In this document: positions 1 through 9,560 of the stretch, in pieces
How the letters are laid out: each line of letters begins with the position of its first letter
Numbering within the stretch: the stretch's first letter is position 1
NCBI GenBank assembly: GCA_900764955.1
Contig: CAAFPY010000014.1
Span: 1 to 64,000, forward strand
Direction: 5' to 3'
DNA length: 64,000 nt
Source: an uncultured Collinsella sp.
Lineage (GTDB): Bacteria > Actinomycetota > Coriobacteriia > Coriobacteriales > Coriobacteriaceae
Program-made: the position numbers and the translations under genes
Notes under the pieces: model-generated
The model's database searches: none
The model's input: the letters and a program-made list of their open reading frames with translations, nothing else
Told to the model about the DNA's origin: nothing

Positions 1-644
1 CAATGGGGGCGGGGGCCGCCCCCGCCCTTCCCGGACCCGCCGCACTCGGGGCAGACCGACTGGAACGTGCCCGCACCAAACAGGAAGGACAAGTCGACGT
101 CGATGTGCCCGCGGCCACCGCAGCTCGGGCAGGTATGGGCATGCTCGGAGGAGACAGAACCCGAGCCGCCGCAGTGACCACAGGTATCGAAGCGCGTATA
201 GCGGACGGTCTTGCGGGCACCGTCCTTGGCCTCCTTGGCGTCCAGTTTGATATCGACGACCACGTTGGCGCCGTTCTCGGGATTGTAGGCAGCCTGGCCG
301 CGACGCTGCTGGCCCCAGGCACCGCCAAAAGGAAAGCCGCCCTCAAAGGGATTGCCATAGCCCGTGTTGCCGGCATAGCCGCCACCATAGGGCGAAGCCG
401 TAGGGGCACCGGCAAAGGGATTGCCAGAACGCATGGCATCGTAGCGCGCACGTTTTTGCTCATCAGAAAGCACGGCGTAGGCCTCGGAAACCTCTTTAAA
501 CTTTTCCTCGGCATCCGGCTCTTTGTTGACGTCCGGATGGAGCTTACGGGCCTTTTGCTGGAAGGCCTTTTGAATATCACGCGAGGTGGCGTCCTTGGAG
601 ACACCTAGAATCTCGTAGTAATCTTTTTCGTTCATCGTCGCCAT
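1..644 (-). CDS. dnaJ: Chaperone DnaJ (Hsp40), C-terminus cut by window edge
   Basis: Co-chaperone that stimulates DnaK ATPase and delivers unfolded clients in the cytoplasm. The visible 214 residues show an N-terminal J domain ([16 protein letters not shown], with the HPD motif in KLHPDVN), then a Gly/Phe/Tyr-rich linker ([12 protein letters not shown]), then the start of the zinc-binding domain with three CxxCxGxG repeats ([24 protein letters not shown]). This makes it a type I DnaJ. The fourth repeat and client-binding domains lie outside the window. The ATG at 644 was chosen because AGGAGG lies 9 nt upstream; an internal ATG at 635 would be 18 nt away. It lies 58 nt downstream of hemW on the same strand and is probably cotranscribed with it. 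Confidence 0.95.
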   Translation of the reverse strand, partial: MATMNEKDYYEILGVSKDATSRDIQKAFQQKARKLHPDVNKEPDAEEKFKEVSEAYAVLSDEQKRARYDAMRSGNPFAGAPTASPYGGGYAGNTGYGNPFEGGFPFGGAWGQQRRGQAAYNPENGANVVVDIKLDAKEAKDGARKTVRYTRFDTCGHCGGSGSVSSEHAHTCPSCGGRGHIDVDLSFLFGAGTFQSVCPECGGSGKGGGGPRPH

Positions 645-702
645 GCGCGGCAACCTCCTGCTCACAGCAGCGTATATATTCCGGTAATTCTACCCGAGCG
701 GC

Positions 703-1935
703 CTAAGCTAGATCCCAAAACAGCTCGAACAGAACATTTCCATCGAGCCAGCCCAAGTGTGTCGGTGCTAAACGAGCTCGAACATGGCCCGCGACGACAT
801 CTGCCGAAGTAAAGGGTCCCTCATGGACCCCGAGCGTCTCGGGCACCCAAGTGGCAAGACCCAATTCGAGTGCGCGATCACAAGCGGCTGTCAGCTCATC
901 GGCCGGGATGACACGAGCCGCGCGAACCAACAGGTCGGACGCAATACCGCGCGTCATGCGACAAGCGAGCATCAGGTCTTCGGCCGCAGCCTCTCGCTGC
1001 GACAGGTATTCGGCCTCAAACGACGTCGCGTCATCGTCGCGCTGAACCAAACGCACACGGTACGCGTCGCCTCGAGCAGACACGCCGGGGAACAAACCTG
1101 CAAGACGGTCGAAATCCCCAGTATCAAGCATACCGGCGGCAGAACGGCCCAGGCCCAGGTAGCCCCGTCCGGTCCAGTAGGCAATGTTATGGGCGCATTC
1201 ATGGCCGTCGAGCGCGTAGCTCGCCACCTCATACGGGTGATAGCCGGCGGCACCCAGGAGCTCGCGCGCCACGTCCATGCAGGCGGCCTGAAAATCCTCG
1301 TCGGGCTCGAGCGACTCGTCACGGCACGCCATGCGATAGAGGGGCGTCCCCACCTCGAGCGTGAGCGGGTAAACCGACACATGATGCGGAACCGCCGCCA
1401 GCACGCCCTCGAGCGTACGCTTCCAACTCGCTGCGGTCTGCCCGGGAAGTCCGCACATAAGGTCGCACGACACGTCAAGCCCAGCGTCCTTGACCGTCGC
1501 GATGGCGGCGAGCGCCCGATCGGCATCGTGAATGCGGCCGATGGCGGTAAGTTCGGTGTTATCGAGCGTTTGCACGCCCAGAGAAACGCGTGTGACACCA
1601 ACCTTGGCAAGCGCAGTAGCAAGCTCGGCGGTCAGCGACTCGGGATTGGCCTCGCAGGTAAACTCAACGGGGGCGCACCACGCACGAATACGCCGCGCCA
1701 GCTCCACCAGGCGCTCCCCCGCCAGCGACGGCGTGCCGCCGCCAACATAGACGGTGCGGATCTGGTCGAGGGCCCCAGCCTTGCCAAAAGCATCGAGACG
1801 CGCGAACAACTGCTCAAAATAGGAATCGAGCGCGGCATCCAAATCACACGAAGCAAAGCTGCGCGAGTCGAAGTCGCAGTAGCGGCACTTTTGGGCACAG
1901 AACGGCACGTGCACGTACAGCGCGGTAACGGCCAC
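703..1935 (-). CDS. hemW: Radical SAM heme chaperone HemW
   Basis: A 410-residue radical SAM protein. The N-terminus VHVPFCAQKCRYCDF carries the CxxxCxxC motif for the 4Fe-4S cluster, followed by F rather than the extra Cys of HemN, which favours HemW over a true oxygen-independent coproporphyrinogen III oxidase. YVGGGTPS and SLGVQT motifs are also present. HemW binds heme and hands it to apo-hemoproteins; older annotation calls it HemN-like. The GTG start lies 2 nt after the dusB stop, so the two genes are probably translationally coupled in a lepA-dusB-hemW-dnaJ run. The family assignment is firm; the heme-transfer role is taken from characterised homologues. Confidence 0.92.
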   Translation of the reverse strand: MAVTALYVHVPFCAQKCRYCDFDSRSFASCDLDAALDSYFEQLFARLDAFGKAGALDQIRTVYVGGGTPSLAGERLVELARRIRAWCAPVEFTCEANPESLTAELATALAKVGVTRVSLGVQTLDNTELTAIGRIHDADRALAAIATVKDAGLDVSCDLMCGLPGQTAASWKRTLEGVLAAVPHHVSVYPLTLEVGTPLYRMACRDESLEPDEDFQAACMDVARELLGAAGYHPYEVASYALDGHECAHNIAYWTGRGYLGLGRSAAGMLDTGDFDRLAGLFPGVSARGDAYRVRLVQRDDDATSFEAEYLSQREAAAEDLMLACRMTRGIASDLLVRAARVIPADELTAACDRALELGLATWVPETLGVHEGPFTSADVVAGHVRARLAPTHLGWLDGNVLFELFWDLA

Positions 1936-1937
1936 CC

Positions 1938-2981
1938 TTAAGCCTCCAGCGGATGAGGGGGCACCGATTCGCCGGCGGCAAGGGCAGCCTCGCAGGCCAC
2001 CACATCATGCTCGATCTCATCGACCAGCGCCATAAACTCCTCATACGTGGAGCAGCGCACCACATGGGCACGCCAAGCGGCGGCATGGGGCATGCCTTTT
2101 AAGTACCAGCTTGCGTACGTACGGGCACGCGACATGAGCGGCAGGAGCTCATGCGTCAGCGTTAGGTGCTCACGCAGGGCGTCCAGGCGCTCGACAGAGC
2201 TGCGCGCCGGCACCGGTGTGCCATCGAGCGCAAGAGCGCGAGCATCGCCAAACACCCACGGGTTCCCGTAGATGCCGCGCGCGATAAACACCGCGCTGGC
2301 ACCCGAGTTTCGCAGATGCACCGCGGCATCCTCGGCGGTGAACACATCACCCGAACCGATCACGGGAATCTCAACGGCATCTGCGACCTCATCGACGACC
2401 GACCAATCGGCCTGGCCCGTGTAGAGCTGCGTGGCGCAACGACCATGCACGGCGACTGCGGCAGCCCCTGCACTCTCAAGCATCTGGGCAAATGTCGCGG
2501 CATTGCGGTCCTCGGCATAAAAGCCCTTGCGAATCTTGACGGTCACGGGCACGTGCGCCGCGCCAACCGTGGCCTCGACGATCTTCTCGGCCAGGTCGGG
2601 CGTGCGCATGAGCGCCGAGCCCTCGCCCTTGGTAACGACCTTGCGGGCGGGACATGCCATATTGATATCGATGAGCGACAGGCGATCGCCAACGCGCTCC
2701 TCGACGGCGGCGACGGCGCTCGCAAACTGATCGGGCTTGGAGCCAAAGAGCTGCACGCAAATCTGCTGCTCCTCGTCGGCCGGTAGCACCAGGCGCCACG
2801 TCTTATTACTGGCATAGGCAAGGCCTGCCACGCTCACCATCTCGCTGTAGGCAAGGTTGGCACCGCGGCGGCGACACATGATGCGATAGGCAGGGTCGGT
2901 CACGCCCGCCATGGGAGCCATAAGGAACGGCTGCTCGGCATAGGCGCCCAGCAGCCGCAGACTATATTCGGAAAGAGCCAT
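1938..2981 (-). CDS. dusB: tRNA-dihydrouridine synthase B family
   Basis: A 347-residue FMN-dependent TIM-barrel enzyme that reduces uridine to dihydrouridine in tRNA D-loops. Family features are APMAGVTDPAYR near the N-terminus, DINMACPARKV with the catalytic Cys, VTVKIRKGF, VHGRCATQLYTGQADW, and the phosphate-binding IGSGDVFTAEDA and IARGIYGNPWVF. The ATG start lies 4 nt after the lepA stop, consistent with an operon. The exact D-loop position modified cannot be read from the sequence. Confidence 0.93.
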   Translation of the reverse strand: MALSEYSLRLLGAYAEQPFLMAPMAGVTDPAYRIMCRRRGANLAYSEMVSVAGLAYASNKTWRLVLPADEEQQICVQLFGSKPDQFASAVAAVEERVGDRLSLIDINMACPARKVVTKGEGSALMRTPDLAEKIVEATVGAAHVPVTVKIRKGFYAEDRNAATFAQMLESAGAAAVAVHGRCATQLYTGQADWSVVDEVADAVEIPVIGSGDVFTAEDAAVHLRNSGASAVFIARGIYGNPWVFGDARALALDGTPVPARSSVERLDALREHLTLTHELLPLMSRARTYASWYLKGMPHAAAWRAHVVRCSTYEEFMALVDEIEHDVVACEAALAAGESVPPHPLEA

Positions 2982-2985
2982 AGAC

Positions 2986-4797
2986 CTACTCGTCCACCTT
3001 GAGGATCGCCATAAAGGCCTCCTGCGGGACCTCGACCGATCCGATGGCCTTCATACGCTTCTTGCCCTCTTTCTGCTTCTCGAGCAGCTTGCGCTTACGC
3101 GAGATATCGCCGCCGTAGCACTTAGCAAGAACGTCCTTGCGACGGGCCTTGACGGTGGAACGGGCGATGATCTTGTTGCCGATAGCACCCTGGATGGGCA
3201 CCTCGAACAGCTGACGCGGGATGATCTCCTTGAGCTTGTCGCACAGGCCACGGGCCAGGCCATATGCCTTGTCCTTATGGACGATAAACGAAAGCGCGTC
3301 CACCTCGTCGCCCGAAAGCAGGATGTCGAGCTTGACGAGCTCAGAGGGGCGATATTCGTTGAACTCATAGTCGAGCGAGGCGTAACCCTTGGTGCGGCTC
3401 TTGAGCTGATCGAAGAAGTCCAAGATGAGCTCGGCGAGCGGCATATCAAAGCGCATCTCGACCGATTTGCTCGTCAGGTGGATCATGTCGGTCGTGACGC
3501 CGCGGTGCTCGATGGCGAGCTGCATGACGGCACCCGTGTACTCAGGCGGGCAGATGATCTTTGCCTTGAGGTAGGGTTCCTCAATACGATCGATGCGGGT
3601 GGCCTCGGGAAGGTCCTGCGGACTGCGGACATCGATCATCTCGCCGTCGGTCTTGTAGACGTGATAGTCGACCGAGGGGCTCGTGGCAATGAGGTCCAGG
3701 TTGAATTCGCGCTCCAGGCGTTCCTTGACGACTTCCATGTGTAGCAGGCCCAAGAAGCCCACGCGGAAGCCAAAGCCGAGCGCCACCGAGGTCTCGGGCT
3801 CCCACACCAACGATGGGTCGTTAACGTGCAGCTTATCGAGCGCGTCACGCAGGTTCTCGTAGTCCTTGTTATCGATCGGGAACAGGCCCGTATAGACCAT
3901 GGGCTTGGCCTCGCGGTAACCCGGAAGCGGCTCGGGGCAGGGGTTCGACGCCCAGGTAAGGGTGTCGCCCACGCGAACGGCCTCGGGGTCCTTCAGGCCC
4001 GTGACCACATAGCCGACCTCGCCAACCGTCAGCGCGTCAACCGGGGTCTCGGCAGGACGCTTGACACCCACGCCGTCGACCAAAAAGTCGCCCTCTGCCT
4101 GCATCATGCGCAGGGTATCGCCCTTTTTGATGGAGCCGTCAAAGACGCGCACCGTGGCGACGACGCCACGATACTCGTCGAAGTACGAATCCAGAATGAG
4201 TGCCTTGAGCGGCGCGTTCGCATCGCCCTTGGGCGGAGAGATCAAAAAGACAATGGACTCCAGCAGATCATGGATGCCCTCGCCGGTCTTGCCCGAGACA
4301 CACACGGCATCATCGGCGGGAATCGCCAGGTCATCCTCGATCTCGGTCTTAACCTCATCGGGATGGGCAGAGGGCAGGTCGATCTTGTTGATGGCCGGCA
4401 CAATGTCCAGATTGGCGTTCATGGCGAGCGTCGCGTTGGAGACAGTCTGCGCCTCGACGCCCTGCGTGGCGTCGACAACGAGCACCGCGCCCTCACAGGC
4501 TGCCAGCGAGCGCGAGACCTCATAGGTAAAGTCAACGTGGCCCGGCGTATCGATCAGATTGAACTGATACGTCTCGCCATCGTCGGCGTCATAGGACACG
4601 CGAACGGCATTGGACTTGATCGTGATGCCGCGCTCGCGCTCGATATCCATGGTGTCGAGCAGCTGCGACTCCATGTCGCGTTCGTCGACGGTATGGGTGA
4701 GCTCGAGGATGCGATCGCTGATCGTGGACTTGCCATGGTCGATGTGCGCAACGATTGAGAAGTTGCGGATGTGGGAAATGTCAATTGAAGTATTCAT
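2986..4797 (-). CDS. lepA: Elongation factor 4 (LepA), back-translocating GTPase
   Basis: A 603-residue translational GTPase that acts on stalled or mistranslocated ribosomes. The G1 motif AHIDHGKST is followed by [16 protein letters not shown] and NKIDLP, and the LepA-specific C-terminal domain includes the [20 protein letters not shown] ending. I start it at ATG 4797 ([20 protein letters not shown]). A longer reading frame to 4857 would run through the rpsT terminator hairpin and is not credible. There is no good Shine-Dalgarno; the nearest purine run is GGTAAGATAG. First gene of a probable lepA-dusB-hemW run. Confidence 0.96.
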   Translation of the reverse strand: MNTSIDISHIRNFSIVAHIDHGKSTISDRILELTHTVDERDMESQLLDTMDIERERGITIKSNAVRVSYDADDGETYQFNLIDTPGHVDFTYEVSRSLAACEGAVLVVDATQGVEAQTVSNATLAMNANLDIVPAINKIDLPSAHPDEVKTEIEDDLAIPADDAVCVSGKTGEGIHDLLESIVFLISPPKGDANAPLKALILDSYFDEYRGVVATVRVFDGSIKKGDTLRMMQAEGDFLVDGVGVKRPAETPVDALTVGEVGYVVTGLKDPEAVRVGDTLTWASNPCPEPLPGYREAKPMVYTGLFPIDNKDYENLRDALDKLHVNDPSLVWEPETSVALGFGFRVGFLGLLHMEVVKERLEREFNLDLIATSPSVDYHVYKTDGEMIDVRSPQDLPEATRIDRIEEPYLKAKIICPPEYTGAVMQLAIEHRGVTTDMIHLTSKSVEMRFDMPLAELILDFFDQLKSRTKGYASLDYEFNEYRPSELVKLDILLSGDEVDALSFIVHKDKAYGLARGLCDKLKEIIPRQLFEVPIQGAIGNKIIARSTVKARRKDVLAKCYGGDISRKRKLLEKQKEGKKRMKAIGSVEVPQEAFMAILKVDE

Positions 4798-4810
4798 GCG
4801 GACTATCTTA
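4797..4810 (-). promoter_or_regulatory. Candidate lepA promoter -10, possibly leaderless
   Basis: On the minus strand TAAGAT (4805-4810) ends 7 nt before the lepA ATG, so initiation from this -10 would begin at or next to the start codon. The gene follows a strong terminator and lacks a clear Shine-Dalgarno. No convincing -35 is visible, so this is tentative. Confidence 0.3.
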
Positions 4811-4820
4811 CCCGAGCGGT

Positions 4821-4859
4821 ACAAAAAATGGAGCCTGTTCCATAAAACAGGCTCCATTT
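4821..4859 (-). terminator. Intrinsic terminator of rpsT
   Basis: Perfect 14-bp stem (4826-4839 with 4846-4859), 6-nt loop, followed on the minus strand by a TTTTTT run. It lies just downstream of rpsT and upstream of lepA and so separates the two transcripts. Confidence 0.9.
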
Positions 4860-4893
4860 ATGCGCGTCATCTGTGTGGTGTGAAATTTACAAC

Positions 4894-5160
4894 TTAGGCG
4901 TTGATGCTGTTCACGAGCTTGGCAAGACCGGACTTGCGGTTGGAAGCCTGGTTCTTGTGGATAACATGCTTGGCGGCAGCCATGTCGAGACGCTTGGTGA
5001 CGGTCTTGAGGGCAGCCTGGGCCTTCTCGACGTCGCCCTCGGCGACGGCGGACTGGACGTGCTTGGTCAGCGTCTTGAGCTCGGACTTGACAGCCTTGTT
5101 ACGCATGCGAGCTGCCTCATTGGTGCGGATACGCTTCTTCTGAGACTTGATGTTTGCCAC
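4894..5160 (-). CDS. rpsT: 30S ribosomal protein S20
   Basis: An 88-residue basic protein, (V)[18 protein letters not shown] at the N-terminus, typical of S20, which binds 16S rRNA in the body of the small subunit. The start is GTG at 5160, preceded by AAAGGA at good spacing; an upstream in-frame extension has no S20 similarity. Monocistronic: a promoter-like element lies about 75 nt upstream and a strong terminator downstream. Confidence 0.96.
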   Translation of the reverse strand: MANIKSQKKRIRTNEAARMRNKAVKSELKTLTKHVQSAVAEGDVEKAQAALKTVTKRLDMAAAKHVIHKNQASNRKSGLAKLVNSINA

Positions 5161-5235
5161 TTCTGGAGTTCCTTTCGAGTTCCTTGCAAAAAATGTATGA
5201 CACCTCTGAGACACGGTGAGGTCATGCAAGCGCCT

Positions 5236-5244
5236 ACTATAGCA
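5236..5244 (-). promoter_or_regulatory. Extended -10 of rpsT promoter
   Basis: TGCTATAGT on the minus strand, 76 nt upstream of the rpsT start. The same nine bases occur upstream of rpmB. A TTGACA lies upstream, but 31 nt away, too far to be its partner -35. Confidence 0.55.
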
Positions 5245-5292
5245 CGCCCCCCTCAAAGGGATAGAACGAATTTGTCAAATAGGCAGGTATCA

Positions 5293-6255
5293 TCACGATT
5301 TTCTCAAGATGTTCGTAATCCAGAGCAAAAGCGCGGTCTGAGAATCGGCCGAACCCTTCAGCGCGAGCTCCACATCGACCGCGCCCTCGAGCGCGGCAAC
5401 GAGCTCTGCCATCGAAAAGCGACGTGCCCAGGTCAGGTGATTCTTGACCTGCCAGGACTGGAGCTTAAGTGTTGCGGCCAGCTCACGACCCTGTCCGCGC
5501 GCATCGAGCGCCTTGGCAACGATAAGCTCGCGGATGCGGCCGCACAGCAATGTGTAAGTCCACACGTAGCTCTTGGCGGGCAGTAGATTGAAGAGCTCGA
5601 GCGATCGCCGCATATCGCGAGCCGAGATGGCGTTGAGGAAGTCCCAGGGTTGAACCTCGGCCGTACGGACAATCCAGCGCTCAACATCGGCAAGTTCAAT
5701 CTGAGGCGACTCGACCATCTGGGCAAGCTTAGCCAAGTCGTTATCGAGCATGCGCGTGTTTTCGCCCGAACGCGAGACGAGCTCCTCGGCGGCCGCCGTC
5801 GAAATCGACTTACCGCGCTGCGTCGCCATCTGCTGAACACGGCGCGGCAGTTCCCAGCGCTTGGTACCCGAGCAATCGACGATAGCCTTCTTGTCGATCT
5901 TGGCGATTGCCTTATACAGGCGCGTATTCTTGGCAAGTGAGTCGGCGATGATGAGGCAGACCGTAGTGGGGCTGGGACTCGCCAGATACCCAACGAGCGT
6001 CTCCGAGACCGCCTTGGCGAGCTTTGAGCAGCCATCGAGGATTACCAGACGAAACTCGCTGCCCATCGGAAAGGTGTTAAGCGATCCGATAATGGACTCG
6101 ATATCGGGGTCCTTGGTCATGTCTCGCTCGTCGAGGTTGAACTCGACCATACCCGACTTTTCCAGACGCGCTTTCATACGCGAGACGGCGTGATCGCGCT
6201 TAACTCCGTCGGTACCGACGATCAGATATGCCGGCAGCAAACCGGTTTCGGACAT
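5293..6255 (-). CDS. holA: DNA polymerase III subunit delta
   Basis: A 320-residue clamp-loader delta subunit that opens the beta sliding clamp. The N-terminus LLPAYLIVGTDGVKRDHAVSRM matches the family's AAA-like domain without a functional P-loop; mid-protein VCLIIADSLAKNTRLYKAI and the C-terminal helical collar (LAATLKLQSWQVKNHLTWARRFSMAEL) fit HolA. Start at ATG 6255 with GGAGG 8 nt upstream. It follows comEC by 78 nt, a neighbourhood common in many bacteria (comEA-comEC-holA-rpsT). Confidence 0.92.
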   Translation of the reverse strand: MSETGLLPAYLIVGTDGVKRDHAVSRMKARLEKSGMVEFNLDERDMTKDPDIESIIGSLNTFPMGSEFRLVILDGCSKLAKAVSETLVGYLASPSPTTVCLIIADSLAKNTRLYKAIAKIDKKAIVDCSGTKRWELPRRVQQMATQRGKSISTAAAEELVSRSGENTRMLDNDLAKLAQMVESPQIELADVERWIVRTAEVQPWDFLNAISARDMRRSLELFNLLPAKSYVWTYTLLCGRIRELIVAKALDARGQGRELAATLKLQSWQVKNHLTWARRFSMAELVAALEGAVDVELALKGSADSQTALLLWITNILRKS

Positions 6256-6333
6256 TGCGCTCCCCTCCCGCAGGCCTTCGCATTCGTTCCGTGCCATTCT
6301 AGCCCAGGGGCCCACCACACGCCAACGACGTCG

Positions 6334-8637
6334 TCACGGTCGCTGGCATCGCATCACAAAGCCATTCGCAGTCGGTGCGACGGTAATGTCGCCGTGTTCG
6401 ATGGTACACGCGAACACACCACCCGCTTCCTTCACGGCATCGATGCAGGCATCGGACGGATGGCCGTATCGATTCCCCTCGCCCGCGCTCGCGAGGGAAA
6501 GCTCGGGCTTCAGGACGTCCAGCAACTCACCATCGACTGAAACCTTGGAGCCGTGATGCCCAAGTTTAAGGACATCGATGTCCCCCACCTCCTGCACGAA
6601 TTCCCGCTCTTGGTCGAGCTCGGCATCACCGGTGAGGAGCATACGCAGGCCCTTGCCTTCCTGAACATAAGAGAGCAGAAGGACAAGCGAGTCCTCATTT
6701 CCCTCGCCATCCACGGACTCGAATGGCCACATCACGCGGGCGCAAAATGAGCCGATGTCGACCATATCCCCACGGCGCACCTGCCGATACTCCACGCCAG
6801 GTCGGTACAATACCTCGGCAGGAGCATCCTCCAGCGCATCCGCGGCCACAGTAATCGTTCCGACCGAAAACTGTTCGAGCACGGCAGGCAGACCACCCCA
6901 GTGGTCCTCATCCCAATGCGTCACAAAGACGGCGTCGATATGGTGCACGTTATTGCGAACCAACGCCGCCACCACGCGCTCGTCGAGTCCGCAGTCGACG
7001 AGCGCAACTGCGCCGCCCTGGCGGATAAGAATCGCATCGGCCTGGCCCACATCGAGCACCGTCACCGAAGGCGGAGCGAATCGATCCCAGTAGACGTACG
7101 GAATCGCAGCCAAAAGCACCAGGCATACAAGCCCCACCGCCATAGGACGTGCACGAGGACGCGGCCACCAGACCAGCAGAACCACCAGAAAACACGGCAC
7201 TAAGTAAATCCACATGCTATCGGGCGGCACATTCACGGATGCACCCGGCACGGCGGCAAACAGCTGCTCGAAGAACAGCGCGCAACGGGCGGCAATCATG
7301 GGCACAACGAGCGCCCAAGTCCGCAACGGTGCCACGAACGAAAAGGGAACCAACACGATCGACACAGCGAGCAGTACGCTCACCACCGGACCGAGGACAG
7401 CATTTGCCAGCGGAGCAATGAGCGAGAACGTACCGAAGGCAGGAACGGTAATGGGAAGTGTCGCCAGTTGCGAGCACAGCGTGACGGAAAGCATGCCGGC
7501 AACGCCCGATGGCAAGCCCAGCTCACCCAAAGCGTAGGTCGCATAAGAGCAAAAGCACAGAATGGCTAAGACGCTGGCACATGATAGCTGAAAGCCCATC
7601 TCGAACAGCACCGTCGGCCGCAGTAGCACAAAGATGGACATGGTTACGAAGAGTGCCGAAAGGCCGTGCCGACGACGCCCCGCGTCGTTTACGACAAGCG
7701 TCACGAACACCATGCAGCACGCGCGCACGGCCGAGGGAGACGCGCCCGTAAATGCAGCGTAGCCCACAAGCGTTATCGCCAATATCGCCCGCTGAAGACC
7801 ACGTGAGCACCGAGTCTTTTGCAATACGCCCTCGATTACAAACCCCACGATAGCCAAATGGCTGCCCGAGACGGCGATAAGATGTGCCGTTCCCGTCACA
7901 GAAAACCAGTCGCCCGCCGGCTGGGCGCGCAGCTCGGCCGAACGACCGCAGACGACAACGGCTATGAGCGCACGCGCCGGGTCGGTCGCAGGCGCGATGG
8001 ACGCAAGCAGCCCATTTCGCAGCCGAAGCAGCGGCCCCGGAGAACCCTCATCGACCGACACAATCCGAACGGCTTTAACCTTACGCACCTCGCCTCGGAG
8101 CACGCGCGATCGTCCATATGCATCGTTCTCAAAACGCGAAACGCGACCGATAACACGCACGTGCGCCCCGACCTTGAGCTCACGATCACACGATAGGCGA
8201 ACCGTTGCCAAGTTCTTACCGTCCGCGCGTGCCTCGCAGGTATAGGAATACACGTCGTCGTTTATGGATGGATCACCCTGCACGACAAACTCGAGGCCGC
8301 TTGCCGCTCGACCGTCGAGCGCCTTCGAGGCGCTGAGCACACCCACAGCCCACCACGCCGAGACGACCGCTCCCGCCACGAGACCGGCGGACGCGGCATA
8401 CAGCCACCGCTTCAAAGGGGCAAGCCTCGCACAAGAGTGAGCCAGCACAACGAAAACCGCTGCCGCAACGGGAATGGCCCATAGCGGCCCGACCGCCGTC
8501 GCCCGCTCCCTCAGCAGCGCATCAGCGGCTATGCTGAGCACCAAGGCGCAGCTCACGCACATGCCGGCACACAGGGCCATCGTCCACGGAATCAGGGGCC
8601 GCGGAGGCATCACGTGCTCTCGCTCGGTCGCATTCAT
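6334..8637 (-). CDS. comEC: DNA internalization competence protein ComEC/Rec2
   Basis: A 767-residue polytopic membrane protein that forms the channel for single-stranded DNA entry in natural transformation. There are N-terminal hydrophobic helices (IPWTMALCAGMCVSCALVLSIA), a soluble OB-like region (VRVIGRVSRFENDAYGRSRV), the competence core with many helices including HLIAVSGSHLAIVGF and GASPSAVRACCMV, and a C-terminal metallo-beta-lactamase-like domain (VTVLDVGQADAILIRQGG, THWDEDHWGGL, LGHHGSKVS). The metal ligands appear intact, so the predicted nuclease domain may be active. Start ATG 8637 overlaps the comEA stop as ATGA, indicating translational coupling. Expression presumably depends on the comEA promoter region. 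Confidence 0.95.
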   Translation of the reverse strand: MNATEREHVMPPRPLIPWTMALCAGMCVSCALVLSIAADALLRERATAVGPLWAIPVAAAVFVVLAHSCARLAPLKRWLYAASAGLVAGAVVSAWWAVGVLSASKALDGRAASGLEFVVQGDPSINDDVYSYTCEARADGKNLATVRLSCDRELKVGAHVRVIGRVSRFENDAYGRSRVLRGEVRKVKAVRIVSVDEGSPGPLLRLRNGLLASIAPATDPARALIAVVVCGRSAELRAQPAGDWFSVTGTAHLIAVSGSHLAIVGFVIEGVLQKTRCSRGLQRAILAITLVGYAAFTGASPSAVRACCMVFVTLVVNDAGRRRHGLSALFVTMSIFVLLRPTVLFEMGFQLSCASVLAILCFCSYATYALGELGLPSGVAGMLSVTLCSQLATLPITVPAFGTFSLIAPLANAVLGPVVSVLLAVSIVLVPFSFVAPLRTWALVVPMIAARCALFFEQLFAAVPGASVNVPPDSMWIYLVPCFLVVLLVWWPRPRARPMAVGLVCLVLLAAIPYVYWDRFAPPSVTVLDVGQADAILIRQGGAVALVDCGLDERVVAALVRNNVHHIDAVFVTHWDEDHWGGLPAVLEQFSVGTITVAADALEDAPAEVLYRPGVEYRQVRRGDMVDIGSFCARVMWPFESVDGEGNEDSLVLLLSYVQEGKGLRMLLTGDAELDQEREFVQEVGDIDVLKLGHHGSKVSVDGELLDVLKPELSLASAGEGNRYGHPSDACIDAVKEAGGVFACTIEHGDITVAPTANGFVMRCQRP

Positions 8638-9347
8638 ACGCAGATGCAATCTTTGATTTTGGCAAGCTTCTTTTCGCCGATTCCCGACACGCGCATCAGA
8701 TCGTCAACCGAAGCAAAAGCACCGTTCTTTGTCCGCTCATCGATAATCGACTGTGCCATTGAGGGACCGATTCCCGAGAGCGTCTGCAGCTCTGCCGAGC
8801 TTGCCGTATTAATGTTTACTAGGCCTGTTGCGCCACCGACGCCTGATGATGCGGAAGTCCCACCATCAACACCAGCTTCCGCAATGGACGCCTGCTGCTC
8901 CCCTACCGTTGGAACGTGAATCTTCTGTCCATCGACGACCTTAGATGCACGATTAAGCCCCGTAACGTCTGCTTCGGGCGCCAGCCCGCCGGCGGCATCA
9001 ATCGCCTGAGCCACCCGCGCCCCGTCTTTGAGGCGATATACACCGGGTGACACCACGGCGCCATCAACATCGACATAGACCTCTGCCGCGGCAGACGCCT
9101 TAGGCGAAGAGCCTTCGGATGTCTTTCCGCTCGAGGCATCGCCGGATCCCGGCTCCACTAACGAGCCCGAACCATCAGTACGCTCAAACGACACGCCGCC
9201 GGCACCGCCGCCAAGGTTCGCCATTGCCAGTCCACTCGACATCGCAATGACGACCAGTATCGCCATCACCACTGCCTTATGACCGAGCAGTTTTCCCGCC
9301 CAGCGGTCCATCTTTTTGACTCGTTCGTGTTGTTCGCGCTGCGCCAT
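8634..9347 (-). CDS. comEA: Competence DNA receptor ComEA (SLBB plus helix-hairpin-helix)
   Basis: A 237-residue membrane-anchored double-stranded DNA receptor for transformation. One membrane segment near residues 21-42 (KAVVMAILVVIAMSSGLAMA), a low-complexity Ser/Gly linker, an SLBB domain (VYVDVDGAVVSPGVYRLKDG), a second Ser/Gly linker, and a C-terminal tandem helix-hairpin-helix domain (VNINTASSAELQTLSGIGPSMA, with a second SGIGEKKLAKI). Start ATG 9347 has GGGAGG 7 nt upstream; longer frames lack a ribosome binding site. First gene of comEA-comEC, preceded by the 20-nt element at 9423-9442. Confidence 0.95.
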   Translation of the reverse strand: MAQREQHERVKKMDRWAGKLLGHKAVVMAILVVIAMSSGLAMANLGGGAGGVSFERTDGSGSLVEPGSGDASSGKTSEGSSPKASAAAEVYVDVDGAVVSPGVYRLKDGARVAQAIDAAGGLAPEADVTGLNRASKVVDGQKIHVPTVGEQQASIAEAGVDGGTSASSGVGGATGLVNINTASSAELQTLSGIGPSMAQSIIDERTKNGAFASVDDLMRVSGIGEKKLAKIKDCICV

Positions 9348-9422
9348 AGCAAAACCTCCCAACACCATCGTGTCAGGAAAGGAGCTCCGCAACAGCCACG
9401 CCCCAAAACCGGTTTTCGAGGT

Positions 9423-9442
9423 CAAACCAAAAGCTGACCAAA
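9423..9442 (-). promoter_or_regulatory. Candidate competence regulatory element (copy 1, comEA)
   Basis: Minus strand TTTGGTCAGCTTTTGGTTTG, 76 nt upstream of the comEA start. It is identical over 20 nt to the element upstream of yraN-comM-dprA (38840-38859). Two TTTGGT half-sites are 11 nt apart, one helical turn. No typical -10 follows. The operator or activator-site role is inferred from the shared position before two competence operons. Confidence 0.6.
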
Positions 9443-9516
9443 ACCTTGCGAAATAATGTCCATTTATTCAGACATACGTCAGCAAATGAACACTTAGCCG
9501 CAAAATACCCAGATAC

Positions 9517-9550
9517 CAAAAGACCGACGATACAGGCGCATCGTCGGTCT
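9517..9550 (-). terminator. Intrinsic terminator of thiI
   Basis: 10-bp stem AGACCGACGA/TCGTCGGTCT (9521-9530 with 9541-9550), 10-nt loop, followed on the minus strand by TTTT. It lies 11 nt past the thiI stop. Confidence 0.85.
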
Positions 9551-9560
9551 ATACACAAAT

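Noticed and set aside
4798..4857. N-terminal extension of LepA to 4857
   Set aside because: It would be encoded by the rpsT terminator hairpin and has no similarity to LepA.
5273..5278. TTGACA as the -35 of rpsT
   Set aside because: It is 31 nt from the extended -10, beyond any workable spacer.
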